From Mycetocola tolaasinivorans (GTDB lineage: Bacteria > Actinomycetota > Actinomycetes > Actinomycetales > Microbacteriaceae): a stretch of 45,464 nucleotides of DNA. A program made the position numbers and the translations under genes. Location of the stretch: positions 1 to 45,464 of the forward strand of contig NZ_RCUX01000016.1 in NCBI RefSeq assembly GCF_003667565.1, in the 5' to 3' direction. This document shows positions 8,548 through 17,306 of this stretch, one piece after another; the stretch's first letter is position 1, and every line of letters begins with the position of its first letter. The notes under the pieces are model-generated. The model was not told the DNA's origin. It searched no databases and worked only from the letters and a program-made list of their open reading frames with translations.

Positions 8548-8591
8548 GTGGCCCCGGATATGCTGGGGGCATTCCGATTGAGAGGACCCCG

Positions 8592-9221
8592 GTGACCGAA
8601 GCCTCGCCCGCCGCCCGCGTGGGCCGTCCACGCCGTTCTTCCCGGCAAATGCTGGAGGATGCGGCGGCAGAGCTGTTCCTCGAGCAGGGCTATCCCGCCA
8701 CCTCAATCGAGCAGATCACCCAGCGTGCGGGTGTGAGCCGCAACACCTTCTTTAACTACTTTGGCGCGAAGGCCGACCTCCTCTGGATCGATCTGGATCA
8801 CTCGATTGCCGCGCTCGTTGGTGCCCTCGCTACCTCTGGCGAGGCCTCCGTGGGCACCCCGTCGGGAACCGCGCTGGAACGCCTCCGTGCGCTCATTCTC
8901 GCGGTGGCCGCCGAGCATCCGGCATCCCGCGTTCCGTGGGCCTTCAGCCAGGCCGAGCTGATGGGCACCCGTGCCGATCTCGAGGCCTCCGCCCCCGCCC
9001 GGCTCCTGGCGCTGTCCGAGGCGATCGCGAGCTTTGTGCGTGCGGAGTTTTCGGAGTTCATCGCCCGCACGATCGGTTCCGTCGCCGTGGGTGCCATCGC
9101 CGCCGGCGTCGCCGCCTGGATCACCGCGGGCGTACGCCGGGACCCCCTGCAGGCCTACGTCGCCGCCGCCCTGGCCCCCGCTCTTGCCGGTTTTACCGAC
9201 ACCCCCGGAGACCCCTCATGA
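8592..9221 (+). CDS. TetR family regulator
   Basis: A 209-aa DNA-binding regulator. The helix-turn-helix is clear: MLEDAAAELFLEQGYPATS, IEQITQRAGVSRNTFFNYFG, then KADLLW. The C-terminal ligand domain is Ala-rich and unassigned. The GTG at 8592 is chosen because GAGAGGA lies five bases upstream and the preceding open frame runs antisense through the binding-protein gene. It is divergent from the importer operon, which it may control, and its stop overlaps the start of the next gene as ATGA, making that gene the other likely target. Confidence 0.85.
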   Translation: MTEASPAARVGRPRRSSRQMLEDAAAELFLEQGYPATSIEQITQRAGVSRNTFFNYFGAKADLLWIDLDHSIAALVGALATSGEASVGTPSGTALERLRALILAVAAEHPASRVPWAFSQAELMGTRADLEASAPARLLALSEAIASFVRAEFSEFIARTIGSVAVGAIAAGVAAWITAGVRRDPLQAYVAAALAPALAGFTDTPGDPS

Positions 9222-9856
9222 CCGAGCCCTGGCCCGCACCCGTTTTTGAACCCATCGAGCCGCCCCGGCGGCGTAAGCGTGGGCTGATCGTCACGCTCGG
9301 TATTCTGTTCGCGCTCATTCTGGTGGCCGGCGGCACACTGTTTGCCCTGAGTCAGGGCATCGGTAGTACCGCCACGCTGCGCGTAACCACCCTCAATAAC
9401 GCCCACGTCGACGAGACGTTTGTGCTGGGCTCCTGCCAGGTGCCCGCCGGCGGCACCGAGTGCATGGCAACCAACCGTCTCGCGTGCACCGACAGTGGCG
9501 AAACCGGTGGGCAGAAGTGCCTCGAAATCGAGGTTCCGGAGGAGAAGCGTCTGCGCGTGGAGACCGCCCTCGGTCAGGATGCGGCCTGGGTGCGTGACCA
9601 GCTCGGCTGGAAGGAAGACACCTTCGCGGGCGGCGACACCGATCAGGGCAGCTGCACCATCCCCGGCGAGCCGGGTCAGATCTTCCGGTCGTATCCCTTC
9701 GGATCCGAAGCCGAGTACACGATCACCCGCATCAACGTGTTTGGCCTCACCGAGACCAGCGCTGCCCTCCACGGATTCCGCATGGTGGGTCATGCCTGCG
9801 GCGACCCCGAGGATCCGGATCACGACCACGACGAGGACGGCGACGAGGGTCACTAG
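9218..9856 (+). CDS. Membrane-anchored extracellular protein of unknown function
   Basis: A 212-aa protein not recognised as a known family. A Pro/Arg-rich cytoplasmic start (PPRRRKRG) is followed by one membrane helix (residues about 22-46, LIVTLGILFALILVAGGTLF) and an outside domain with six cysteines (GSCQVP, TECMA, LACTDS, QKCLE, GSCTIP, HACGDP), which fits disulfides. The end is an acidic, His-rich tail (DPDHDHDEDGDEGH) that could bind metal. It is cotranscribed with the TetR gene through a 4-bp overlap. Its stop overlaps that of the converging metalloprotease gene (shared CTAG). Confidence 0.75.
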   Translation: MTEPWPAPVFEPIEPPRRRKRGLIVTLGILFALILVAGGTLFALSQGIGSTATLRVTTLNNAHVDETFVLGSCQVPAGGTECMATNRLACTDSGETGGQKCLEIEVPEEKRLRVETALGQDAAWVRDQLGWKEDTFAGGDTDQGSCTIPGEPGQIFRSYPFGSEAEYTITRINVFGLTETSAALHGFRMVGHACGDPEDPDHDHDEDGDEGH

Positions 9857-10605
9857 CCCGCCGAAACCGCCCCCATCAGTGCTAGGGTGCTCGCCCACAC
9901 GCACGCGGCGATCGCTGCGGTGAAGCCGAGCAGCCAGACCGGCGACGGAATGTGGGTCTGCCGCGCGAGGATGTAGGCGTCCGAGGACGCAAGGTTGCGG
10001 TGCTTTCGGCCGTGGGCGGCAAAGACGTTGCCGAGGCCGCGGATCGAACCGACGAGCAGCGCGAGGCCCACGGTGATGAGCGCGTAGGTTTGCAGCACGG
10101 CGTCGGCGTAGAGCCACAGCGCGGCGCTTCCCGCGACGGAGGCCAGCGCGATGAGGATCGCGCCCCATCCGCGCAGGAAGATCAGCGACAGGATCACGAG
10201 TACCGCGCCACCGACCAGGGCCGCCCGGGTGTACCCGGCCGTCGTGGAGAGGATCAGCGCGGCACCAACGATCGCCGGGGCCGGATAGCCGAAAAACCCG
10301 GAGACCACCGCGCTGAACGCGCCGCCCGAACTGAGCGTTGATCCGCCGTGGTTTGCGCCCACCCGGATCGCACGCACGCGGCGGCCGAGCACGCCCGCGG
10401 AAAACGCGTGCCCGAGCTCGTGCACGAGCGTGGTGAACATCCCGAACCACCGCCAGGTGATCCGCGGCACGCTGAGCACGACGGCCGCCGCGATGATGGC
10501 CAGCAGGATCCAGGGTTCAAGCAACACCGGGGCCCCGCGGCCCAGCAGCCGATCGATGTTATCGGCGAGCGGAATCGAGGCGAAAACGGGGGAGTGAGCG
10601 AAAAT
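9853..10605 (-). CDS. M50-type membrane zinc metalloprotease
   Basis: A polytopic membrane protein of about 250 aa. It has the zinc motif HELGH in GMFTTLVHELGHAFSAGVLG and a downstream Asp-containing segment SSDAYILARQTHIP, matching the M50B-like group whose relatives cleave within membranes. About six hydrophobic helices are visible. The start is uncertain: AGGAAGGG precedes an ATT at 10605 by seven bases, while the nearest upstream standard start is GTG at 10677 (weak ribosome site). Longer forms would run into the ileS control region on the other strand. Substrate unknown. Confidence 0.75.
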   Translation of the reverse strand: MFAHSPVFASIPLADNIDRLLGRGAPVLLEPWILLAIIAAAVVLSVPRITWRWFGMFTTLVHELGHAFSAGVLGRRVRAIRVGANHGGSTLSSGGAFSAVVSGFFGYPAPAIVGAALILSTTAGYTRAALVGGAVLVILSLIFLRGWGAILIALASVAGSAALWLYADAVLQTYALITVGLALLVGSIRGLGNVFAAHGRKHRNLASSDAYILARQTHIPSPVWLLGFTAAIAACVWASTLALMGAVSAG

Positions 10606-10730
10606 GCGCGGACCCTTCCTGCGGGGGAGACAACGGGGCGGTGAACGGTGGTTGTCGACTATTCTCCCGGGCTTCACCGTGCGTTCGCCGAACGCGCCCC
10701 GCGCGGCTCGCCCCGCCCCGCAAATGCGGG

Positions 10731-10736
10731 TACACT
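10731..10736 (+). promoter_or_regulatory. Probable ileS -10 box
   Basis: TACACT lies just before the T-box leader, placing the transcript start near 10743. No convincing -35 was found. Confidence 0.5.
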
Positions 10737-10742
10737 TTTGCG

Positions 10743-10937
10743 TACCAGCTTTGATCCGGCCATCACCGGGGAGCTTTCGGAAGAGCGCGGCCCCGGCCGC
10801 GGGTAGAACCGAACGGGTCCGGCCCGTCACAGCCCAACGAAGCGATCCGCCCCCTGCCCGGGGATCAGCGGATAAGCGAGGTGGTACCGCGGCTCACGTC
10901 GTCCTCGCAGGAGAACATCTCACTGCCAGGAGACCAC
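10743..10937 (+). promoter_or_regulatory. T-box riboswitch (tRNA-Ile) controlling ileS
   Basis: The leader senses uncharged tRNA-Ile. The conserved T-box sequence GAGGTGGTACCGCGG is at 10878-10892. Upstream, a stem I candidate GATCCGGCCATCACCGGGGA (from 10753) presents an ATC isoleucine specifier at 10762-10764 in its loop; this short stem matches the ileS-type T-boxes known from Actinobacteria. There is no terminator with a T-run between the T-box and the ATG. The ribosome site CCAGGAGACC is close to the T-box, so control is probably at translation initiation by sequestering that site (inference from the family). Confidence 0.9.
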
Positions 10938-13900
10938 ATGTCATATCCGAAGACCCCGGAACCTCAGCCCGGCGCCGCTTTTGGCGTCCAGGCCTCGCCC
11001 CGCTTCCCCGAGATCGAGGAGCAGATCCTCGAGTTTTGGCGCACCGACGGCACGTTCCAGGCCTCGATTGACAACCGCGAGGGTGCCCCCGAGTGGACCT
11101 TCTACGACGGCCCGCCCTTCGCCAATGGTCTCCCGCACTACGGTCACCTCCTGACCGGCTACGCCAAGGACCTCTTCCCGCGCTTCCAGACCATGCGCGG
11201 CAAGCAGGTGCACCGCCGCTTCGGTTGGGACACCCACGGTCTGCCGGCCGAGCTTGAGGCCGAGCGTGAGCTGGGCATCACCGATAAGAGCCAGATCGAG
11301 GAGATGGGTCTCGCCGCGTTCAACAACGCCGCGCGTGAGGGCGTCCTGAAGTACACCCGCGAGTGGGAGCGCTACGTTACCCGTCAGGCCCGCTGGGTGG
11401 ACTTCGAAAACGACTACAAGACCCTCGACATCACGTTCATGGAGAGCGTGATCTGGGCCTTCAAGCAGCTGCACACCAAGGGCCTCGCCTATGAGGGCTA
11501 CCGCGTGCTGCCCTACTGCTGGCGCGACCAGACCCCGCTGTCCAACCACGAGCTGCGCATGGATGACGACGTCTACAAGGACCGTCAGGACCAGACCGTC
11601 ACCGTGACCTTCCCCTTCGCCGGGGACCGCGCCGCAGAGCTCGACCTCGTGGGCGTCAAGGCCCTCGCCTGGACGACCACCCCCTGGACCCTCCCCACCA
11701 ACGTGGCCCTCGTGGTGGGCCCGGCCATCTCCTACGCCGTTCTGCCCGCCGGTGAGGCCGGCGCGCACGACGGTGGCGACGCCGGCTCGCAGTACCTCCT
11801 GGCCGCCGACCTCGTGGGCAGCTACGCGAAGGACCTCGGCTACGCCGACGCCGCCGAGGCCACCGCCGCGATCACCCGCACCATCCCCGGTGCCGAGCTC
11901 GTGGGCGTGCGCTACACCCCGGTGTTTGGCTACTACCAGAACGTCGAAGACCTCGACATGTCGAACGCGTGGCAGATCCTCGCCGACGACTACGTGAGCA
12001 CCACCGATGGAACCGGAATCGTGCACCAGGCCCCCGCCTACGGTGAGGACGACCAGCGCATCTGCCAGGCCGCGGGCATCCCCGTTGTGCTCTCGGTGGA
12101 TGAGGGCGGACGCTTCCTCCCCGAGGTCACCGACGTCGCCGGTGAGCTGTGGTTCGAGGCCAACAAGCCCCTCACCGCCCTGCTCAAGGAAAAGGGTCGT
12201 CTGCTGCGTCAGGCGAGCTACGTGCACTCCTACCCGCACTGCTGGCGCTGCCGCAACCCGCTGATCTACAAGGCCGTTTCGAGCTGGTTCATCAAGGTTC
12301 CCGAGTTCAAGGGCCGCATGGGCGACCTGAACCAGGACATCAACTGGGTGCCGGAGAACGTCAAGGACGGTCAGTTCGGTAAGTGGGTGGCCGGTGCCCG
12401 CGACTGGTCGATCAGCCGCAACCGCTACTGGGGTTCGCCCATCCCGGTGTGGAAGAGCGACAACCCCGAGTACCCGCGCATCGACGTCTACGGTTCGCTG
12501 GATGAGCTCGAGGCCGACTTCGGCGTGCGCCCGACCGACCTCCACCGCCCCTTCATCGATGAGCTGACCCGCCCCAACCCAGACGACCCCACCGGTCAGT
12601 CCACCATGCGCCGCATCACCGACGTGCTGGATGTCTGGTTCGACTCCGGTTCGATGCCCTTCGCCCAGGTGCACTACCCATTTGAGAACCAGGAGTGGTT
12701 CGACAGCCACAACCCCGCGGACTTCATCGTGGAGTACATCGGTCAGACCCGCGGCTGGTTCTACGTGCTGCACGTGCTCTCGACCGCACTGTTCGATCGT
12801 CCGGCGTATAAGAACGTCATCAGCCACGGCATCGTGCTGGGCAACGACGGCCAGAAGATGAGCAAGTCGCTGCGCAACTACCCGGATGTCAGCGAGGTCT
12901 TTGACCGCGATGGCTCCGACGCGATGCGCTGGTTCCTGCTCTCCAGCTCGGTGATCCGCGGCGGAAACCTCGTGGTGACCGAGGAGGGTATCCGCGAGGG
13001 CGTGCGCGCCGTGCTGCTGCCGCTGTGGAACTCCTGGTACTTCTTCTCGATGTACGCAAACCTCGCGACCGAGGGTGGCTACGACGCGAAGCGCCGCACC
13101 GACTCCACCGACGTGCTCGACCGCTACATCCTCGCGAAGACCCGTCAGCTGGTCGAGGAGATCACCGATCACCTGGAGAAGTTTGACACCCCGCTGGCCG
13201 CCGCCGCGCTGCGCGACTTCGCCGACGTGCTCACCAACTGGTACGTGCGTCGTTCGCGCGACCGCTTCTGGGCGGGCGTGGACGCCGAGGGCAACGGCAG
13301 CGAGGCGTTTGACACCCTCTACACCGTGCTCGAAACCCTCACCCGGGTGGCCGCACCGTTCCTGCCGCTCGTGACCGAGCAGATCTGGAAGGGTCTGACC
13401 GGTGGCCGTTCGGTGCACCTGACCGACTACCCGAGCGCCGATGAGCTGCCCGCCGATGACGCCCTGGTGGCCTCGATGGACCAGATCCGTCAGATCGCCT
13501 CGACCAGCCTCGCGCTGCGTAAGAAGGCCGGTCTGCGCGTGCGTCTGCCGCTCGCAACCCTCACCGTTGTGGCCGCCGACACCGCGGGTCTCGCCGCCTT
13601 TGAGTCGACCCTGCGCGATGAGCTCAACGTGAAGTCGGTCGAGTTCGTGGAGCTCGCCGAGGACAGCGCCGCGAGCTACGGCATCACCTCGAAGCTCGCG
13701 GTCAACGCCCGCGCGGCCGGTCCGCGCCTGGGCAAGGAGGTGCAGACCGTGATCAAGGCGGCCCGCGCCGGTGACTGGAGCCAGGACGGTGACGTGGTCA
13801 CCGCCGGTGGCATCGCCCTCGAGCCGCACGAGTATGAGCTGACCCTCGAGGTGGGCGATGGCGGTTCGGCCGACAACGCCCTGGCACTGCTTTCCGGCGG

Positions 13901-14315
13901 CGGTTTTGTGCTGCTGAACACCGTGACCACCCCGGAGCTTGAGGCCGAGGGTCTGGCACGCGACGTGATCCGCGCCGTGCAGGACACCCGGAAGGCCGCC
14001 GGGTTCGAGGTGTCCGACCGGATCCGTCTCGACCTCGTGTTCGCGGATGCCGCGGATGCCGAGGCCGTGACCGACGCCACCGAGCTCGTGGACATCGCGG
14101 GGGAGACCCTCGCGACCGAGTTCGGTCTGGTGGCACTGCCCGAGGGTTCCGCCCACGCGGCGGCCGAGGGCACCGACTGGGTGGGTTCCGTCCTCGACGA
14201 GAGCCCCGAGTTTGCCCAGTCGATCGCCGCCGCCAAGTTCGCCAACGCTGGACGCTTCATCGTGGCGGTTTCCCGCCTCACCGAGGCCGACGCGGACGCG
14301 TCCGAAGATAACTAA
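10938..14315 (+). CDS. ileS: Isoleucyl-tRNA synthetase
   Basis: Charges tRNA-Ile in the cytoplasm. The 1125-aa length and sequence match the large actinobacterial type. It shows the HIGH-equivalent [15 protein letters not shown] (about residue 50), [10 protein letters not shown], an editing domain in the first half, the zinc/tRNA segment [14 protein letters not shown] and the KMSKS loop [14 protein letters not shown] (about residue 640). The C-terminal anticodon-binding region is Ala/Asp-rich. The start [12 protein letters not shown] at 10938 is chosen because AGGAG precedes it by six bases; the longer frame would begin inside the T-box. folC follows after an 81-bp gap with no T-run terminator. 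Confidence 0.97.
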   Translation: MSYPKTPEPQPGAAFGVQASPRFPEIEEQILEFWRTDGTFQASIDNREGAPEWTFYDGPPFANGLPHYGHLLTGYAKDLFPRFQTMRGKQVHRRFGWDTHGLPAELEAERELGITDKSQIEEMGLAAFNNAAREGVLKYTREWERYVTRQARWVDFENDYKTLDITFMESVIWAFKQLHTKGLAYEGYRVLPYCWRDQTPLSNHELRMDDDVYKDRQDQTVTVTFPFAGDRAAELDLVGVKALAWTTTPWTLPTNVALVVGPAISYAVLPAGEAGAHDGGDAGSQYLLAADLVGSYAKDLGYADAAEATAAITRTIPGAELVGVRYTPVFGYYQNVEDLDMSNAWQILADDYVSTTDGTGIVHQAPAYGEDDQRICQAAGIPVVLSVDEGGRFLPEVTDVAGELWFEANKPLTALLKEKGRLLRQASYVHSYPHCWRCRNPLIYKAVSSWFIKVPEFKGRMGDLNQDINWVPENVKDGQFGKWVAGARDWSISRNRYWGSPIPVWKSDNPEYPRIDVYGSLDELEADFGVRPTDLHRPFIDELTRPNPDDPTGQSTMRRITDVLDVWFDSGSMPFAQVHYPFENQEWFDSHNPADFIVEYIGQTRGWFYVLHVLSTALFDRPAYKNVISHGIVLGNDGQKMSKSLRNYPDVSEVFDRDGSDAMRWFLLSSSVIRGGNLVVTEEGIREGVRAVLLPLWNSWYFFSMYANLATEGGYDAKRRTDSTDVLDRYILAKTRQLVEEITDHLEKFDTPLAAAALRDFADVLTNWYVRRSRDRFWAGVDAEGNGSEAFDTLYTVLETLTRVAAPFLPLVTEQIWKGLTGGRSVHLTDYPSADELPADDALVASMDQIRQIASTSLALRKKAGLRVRLPLATLTVVAADTAGLAAFESTLRDELNVKSVEFVELAEDSAASYGITSKLAVNARAAGPRLGKEVQTVIKAARAGDWSQDGDVVTAGGIALEPHEYELTLEVGDGGSADNALALLSGGGFVLLNTVTTPELEAEGLARDVIRAVQDTRKAAGFEVSDRIRLDLVFADAADAEAVTDATELVDIAGETLATEFGLVALPEGSAHAAAEGTDWVGSVLDESPEFAQSIAAAKFANAGRFIVAVSRLTEADADASEDN

Positions 14316-14341
14316 TCCCCACCCTAATTTCTCACTCAGCA

Positions 14342-14377
14342 GTGCGATCCGGGCCCACCCCACGGCCCGGATCGCAC
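14342..14377 (+). repeat. 14-bp hairpin between ileS and folC
   Basis: GTGCGATCCGGGCC (14342-14355) pairs perfectly with 14364-14377 around an 8-nt loop. No T-run follows, and the folC ribosome site begins right after it, so it looks like an intra-operon processing or stability hairpin rather than a terminator. Confidence 0.7.
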
Positions 14378-14396
14378 ATCGAAGGGATCGGCAGCA

Positions 14397-15905
14397 ATGA
14401 CTCACTCCTCCAACGAACCCGAACTCCCGGCCGACGCCGGTGCCGAGGATGCGGCGGAACTCGCCGCGCTTTCGGGACCGCTGGGTCTTCCCGTCTCCGA
14501 TCCGTCGGACATCGCGGATGACGCCGACGCCGATGTGGACGAGGAGATCCTGAACAGCGAGTTTGACACCGACCGCGCCGCGGCCGTGTTTGCGAAGCTG
14601 ATGGAGCGCACCGGCGAGGTGGCTCCCGAGCCGCGCCTCGACGCCACCGCCCGCGTGCTGGAGCTGCTGGGCGACCCACAGCACCAGGTGCCCGTGATCC
14701 AGATCACCGGCACCAACGGCAAGACCAGCACCTCGCGCATGATCGAGTCGCTGCTGCGGGCCCACGGCCTGCGCACCGGACTCTTCACGAGCCCGCACCT
14801 GGTGCACTTCACCGAGCGCATCTGCATCGACGGCAAGCCGATCGCGCACGCCACCGTGGCGGACAACTGGGATGACATCGAGCCGTTCCTGGAGCTGGTG
14901 GACGCCGAGCTGGAGGCCAAGGGCGAGCCCCGGATCACCTTCTTTGAGGCCGTCACCATCCTCGGTTTCGCGTGCTTCGCCGACGCCCCGGTCGACGTGG
15001 CCGTGGTCGAGGTGGGCATGGGCGGTACGTGGGATTCCACCAACGTCGCCAACGCGCAGATTGCCGTGCTGACCCCCGTGGATCTTGACCACGTGGGCAA
15101 GCTGGGCCGCAACATCGCCGAGATCGCCGCAACCAAGGCGGGCATCATCAAGCCCGGTGCGATCGTGGTGTCGGCGAAGCAGAAGCCCGAGGCGCTCGCG
15201 CAGATCGAGGCCCGCGCGGCCGAGGTTGGCGCGACCGTGGTGCTGCAGGACCGCGACTTCGAACTGACCGAGGACATCGTGGCCGTGGGTGGTCAGCAGA
15301 TCACCGTGCGTGGCCGTGCGGCGACCTATAGCGAGCTGTACCTGCCGTTCTACGGCGACCACCAGGCGCAGAACGCGTCGGTGGCGATCACCGCCGTCGA
15401 GGCGTTCCTCGGCGACGGAGAGCGCCCGCTGGGTGAGGACCCGCTGACCGAGGGCCTGGCCCTCGCCACCAGCCCGGGCCGTCTGCAGCTCATCGGCACC
15501 GACCCCACCATCCTGGTGGATGCCGCCCACAACCCGCACGGCGCTCGTTCGCTGCGCGCGGCCATTGAGCGCTACTTCGACGTGGATGAGGTGGCCCTGG
15601 TCGCCGGAATCCTCTCGGATAAGGACGCCGCGGGAATCTTCCGCGAGCTGGCCCCGATCGTGACCACCGCACTGATCACCCGGTCGAGCTCCGAGCGTTC
15701 CACCGATGTGGACGCCCTCGCTCGCATCGCCCAGCATGAGCTCCCGGACACCCTGGTGGCCCCCTATGAGGAGCTCGTTGACGCCCTGATCGCCGCCCGC
15801 GAGTGGGCCGATGAGGCGCCGCGCCGCATGGTGGTCGTGACCGGGTCGATCGTGCTGGGCGGCGAGGCGATCGAGATCGCCGCCGACCGCGAGTGGAAGG
15901 CATAG
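14397..15905 (+). CDS. folC: Dihydrofolate synthase / folylpolyglutamate synthase
   Basis: Adds glutamate to dihydropteroate and to reduced folates, using ATP. The 502-aa protein is a Mur-ligase relative: P-loop QITGTNGKTSTSRMIESLL (about residue 102), LFTSPHLVHFTERI, GMGGTWDSTNV and LVDAAHNPHGARSLRAA in the C-terminal domain. A 60-residue acidic N-terminal extension (DDADADVDEEIL) precedes the core, longer than in many bacteria but common in related genera. The ATG at 14397 has AAGGGA ten bases upstream. It lies between ileS and the DUF4233 gene, with only two bases to the latter, a conserved actinobacterial arrangement. Confidence 0.93.
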   Translation: MTHSSNEPELPADAGAEDAAELAALSGPLGLPVSDPSDIADDADADVDEEILNSEFDTDRAAAVFAKLMERTGEVAPEPRLDATARVLELLGDPQHQVPVIQITGTNGKTSTSRMIESLLRAHGLRTGLFTSPHLVHFTERICIDGKPIAHATVADNWDDIEPFLELVDAELEAKGEPRITFFEAVTILGFACFADAPVDVAVVEVGMGGTWDSTNVANAQIAVLTPVDLDHVGKLGRNIAEIAATKAGIIKPGAIVVSAKQKPEALAQIEARAAEVGATVVLQDRDFELTEDIVAVGGQQITVRGRAATYSELYLPFYGDHQAQNASVAITAVEAFLGDGERPLGEDPLTEGLALATSPGRLQLIGTDPTILVDAAHNPHGARSLRAAIERYFDVDEVALVAGILSDKDAAGIFRELAPIVTTALITRSSSERSTDVDALARIAQHELPDTLVAPYEELVDALIAAREWADEAPRRMVVVTGSIVLGGEAIEIAADREWKA

Positions 15906-15907
15906 GC

Positions 15908-16294
15908 ATGGCAACGCGTGTGCGCCGTCAGCGTGGTGTCAAGGAGTCGCTGCTCTCGATCATTCTCGGCTTCCAGATCATCATCGTGGGCCTCGCTGCC
16001 CTCCTGGTGTTTGGCCTGAAGGCCTCACCGGGCGAACCCTGGTACGCCCTCGTGGCCGGTGGCGTGGTGGTCGTGATCATGCTGATCGCCCTGGGTACCC
16101 TGCGCTCCCCGCTGGGGGAATACCTCGGCTGGTTTGTGCAGCTCTGCATGGTTGCCGCGGGCTTCCTTGTGGGCGAGATCTGGGTGGTCGCGGCGATGTT
16201 CCTCGCGCTCTGGATTTTTGGTGTCTACAAGGGCACCCAGCTTGATGACCGCAACGCCGCGTTCCGCGCGGCGCAGGAGGCCGCCGGCGAATAG
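15908..16294 (+). CDS. DUF4233 membrane protein
   Basis: A 128-aa protein with about four membrane helices (LLSIILGFQIIIVGLAALLV, ALVAGGVVVVIMLIALGTL, FVQLCMVAAGFLVGEIWVVA, MFLALWIFGVY) and a short charged tail. Position immediately after folC and the Arg-rich start MATRVRRQRGVKESLL match the DUF4233 family that follows folC in many actinobacteria. Function unknown. The start lies two bases after the folC stop with GGAAGG upstream, so it is translated from the same mRNA. A strong terminator closes the unit. Confidence 0.85.
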   Translation: MATRVRRQRGVKESLLSIILGFQIIIVGLAALLVFGLKASPGEPWYALVAGGVVVVIMLIALGTLRSPLGEYLGWFVQLCMVAAGFLVGEIWVVAAMFLALWIFGVYKGTQLDDRNAAFRAAQEAAGE

Positions 16295-16314
16295 TCGCCG
16301 CGCCTCGCTTTCCG

Positions 16315-16360
16315 CCGCCGCGGTGCCGCTCCTTCGGGAGGGGCACCGCGGCGGTTTTTC
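16315..16360 (+). terminator. Rho-independent terminator of ileS-folC-DUF4233
   Basis: Perfect 13-bp stem CCGCCGCGGTGCC (16315-16327) with 16342-16354, 14-nt loop, followed by TTTTTC. A textbook terminator. Confidence 0.95.
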
Positions 16361-16890
16361 ATTGTCTCCGATCGATCCGTGATGCGTGGCGTGCAACGTT
16401 CAGGACAGAAGTTGGCGGCGAATATCGCGTATCGATAAGTGCGCTGAGGCTGGTGCTTTCGAAAGCTCCTCGGGCTGAGCGAAATCAAGTGTTTGCGCAG
16501 CGTAATGCTTGTTCGCCCTTCGTTGAACATGTCCCACGGGGTGGGCCTCCAGAAGCATGGTCAGGCAAATTGTTCCGCGAATCTGCGCGAATTCCTGACT
16601 TTTTGTTGGAGCGCAGGGAGCTGCGGATGTCTCCGTCGGCGTATACCCCGCCAGGAGCGTCTCTGATGCCTTTCGCCCAGCCACGGTGTGTCCGAGTCTT
16701 GGCCGGGTTCTCCGCTTTGTCCGCGACTTAGAAGACTTTTTCCGAGATGTAGTTGGAAACTCGCGGAATCCTGCGGGGGATGCATCATTGCGGTCCGGAG
16801 ATTTCAGAAAACTCAGGCTCACAGTCTCTCGTCTGCGTAGCGTGCCACTACGGGCATCGTACGGATGGCCGCCAATTGAAAGGAAGTAAA
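16361..16890. other. 530-bp spacer without a convincing gene
   Basis: Base composition here is visibly less GC-rich than in the flanking housekeeping genes. Open frames on both strands (for example 16400-16822 minus) have Ser/Arg-rich products with no family features and poor starts. A 12-bp palindrome GCTTTCGAAAGC lies at 16455-16466. The region must hold the promoter of the bacteriocin operon, but no confident -35/-10 pair was found. Confidence 0.5.
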
Positions 16891-17289
16891 ATGAAACACG
16901 TTCGAGGTTTAGGAATCTCGGCAGTTGCAGCCGTGGCGTTGCTAGTACCGTTGCTCGTGCCGGTCGGCGCGAGTGCCGTGGCGTCGGTTGCCACCACGGA
17001 AGTAGAATCCACGGTTGCTGATTCGCAACGAGAAGCCAGCGCGCTGTGGCTGAGCAATGGAGTTACGAGACAGTATCCGGCTGTGGGAGGCGTCTGGGAG
17101 TACGGTTTCTGGAACGCTGCGATTCGGTCGTACTACACGGTGAATCGCGTTCACGGGAGCACGGTTGTGCTGAACCGCACCGAAGTCGTGAGAAGCATTG
17201 ATACGGCTCCGAACTATAGATCGGTTGCAGAGAAGTTTGCTCTTAACTATTGGGGAAATAATGACGCGTACTATTACCGCGTCCATTAG
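16891..17289 (+). CDS. Lactococcin 972 family bacteriocin precursor
   Basis: A secreted peptide of 132 aa. A Sec signal peptide (MKHVRGLGISAVAAVALLVP ... VGASA) is followed by a likely cleavage near residue 29, leaving about 100 residues. The mature part has the family pattern: GGVWEYGF, aromatic SYYTVNRVHGSTVV, and an end rich in N/Y (YWGNNDAYYYRVH). Known lactococcin 972 binds lipid II and blocks septum formation; whether this one does is not known. It has few cysteines and no double-glycine leader. AAAGGAAG precedes the ATG. It is followed by a large membrane protein and an ABC ATPase, the companions usually seen with this family. Codon use is less GC-rich than in neighbours, suggesting acquisition. 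Confidence 0.8.
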   Translation: MKHVRGLGISAVAAVALLVPLLVPVGASAVASVATTEVESTVADSQREASALWLSNGVTRQYPAVGGVWEYGFWNAAIRSYYTVNRVHGSTVVLNRTEVVRSIDTAPNYRSVAEKFALNYWGNNDAYYYRVH

Positions 17290-17306
17290 CAAGAGAGTTC
17301 CGATCA

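Noticed and set aside
7620..8591. Long upstream extension of the TetR frame (from 7620)
   Set aside because: It is antisense to the binding-protein gene. The helix-turn-helix starts at the GTG with a good ribosome site at 8592.
10881..10937. Longer ileS start at 10881
   Set aside because: It would begin inside the T-box motif. The ATG at 10938 has the ribosome site.
10941..15914. A 1657-codon open frame antisense to ileS and folC
   Set aside because: It mirrors GC-rich codons of two well-recognised genes, its product is a Gly/His/Val/Arg-rich sequence without domains, and it spans both genes and their gap.
16400..16822. 140-codon minus-strand frame in the spacer before the bacteriocin
   Set aside because: Ser/Arg/Lys-rich product with no family features, no ribosome site, and overlapping several other frames of equal quality.
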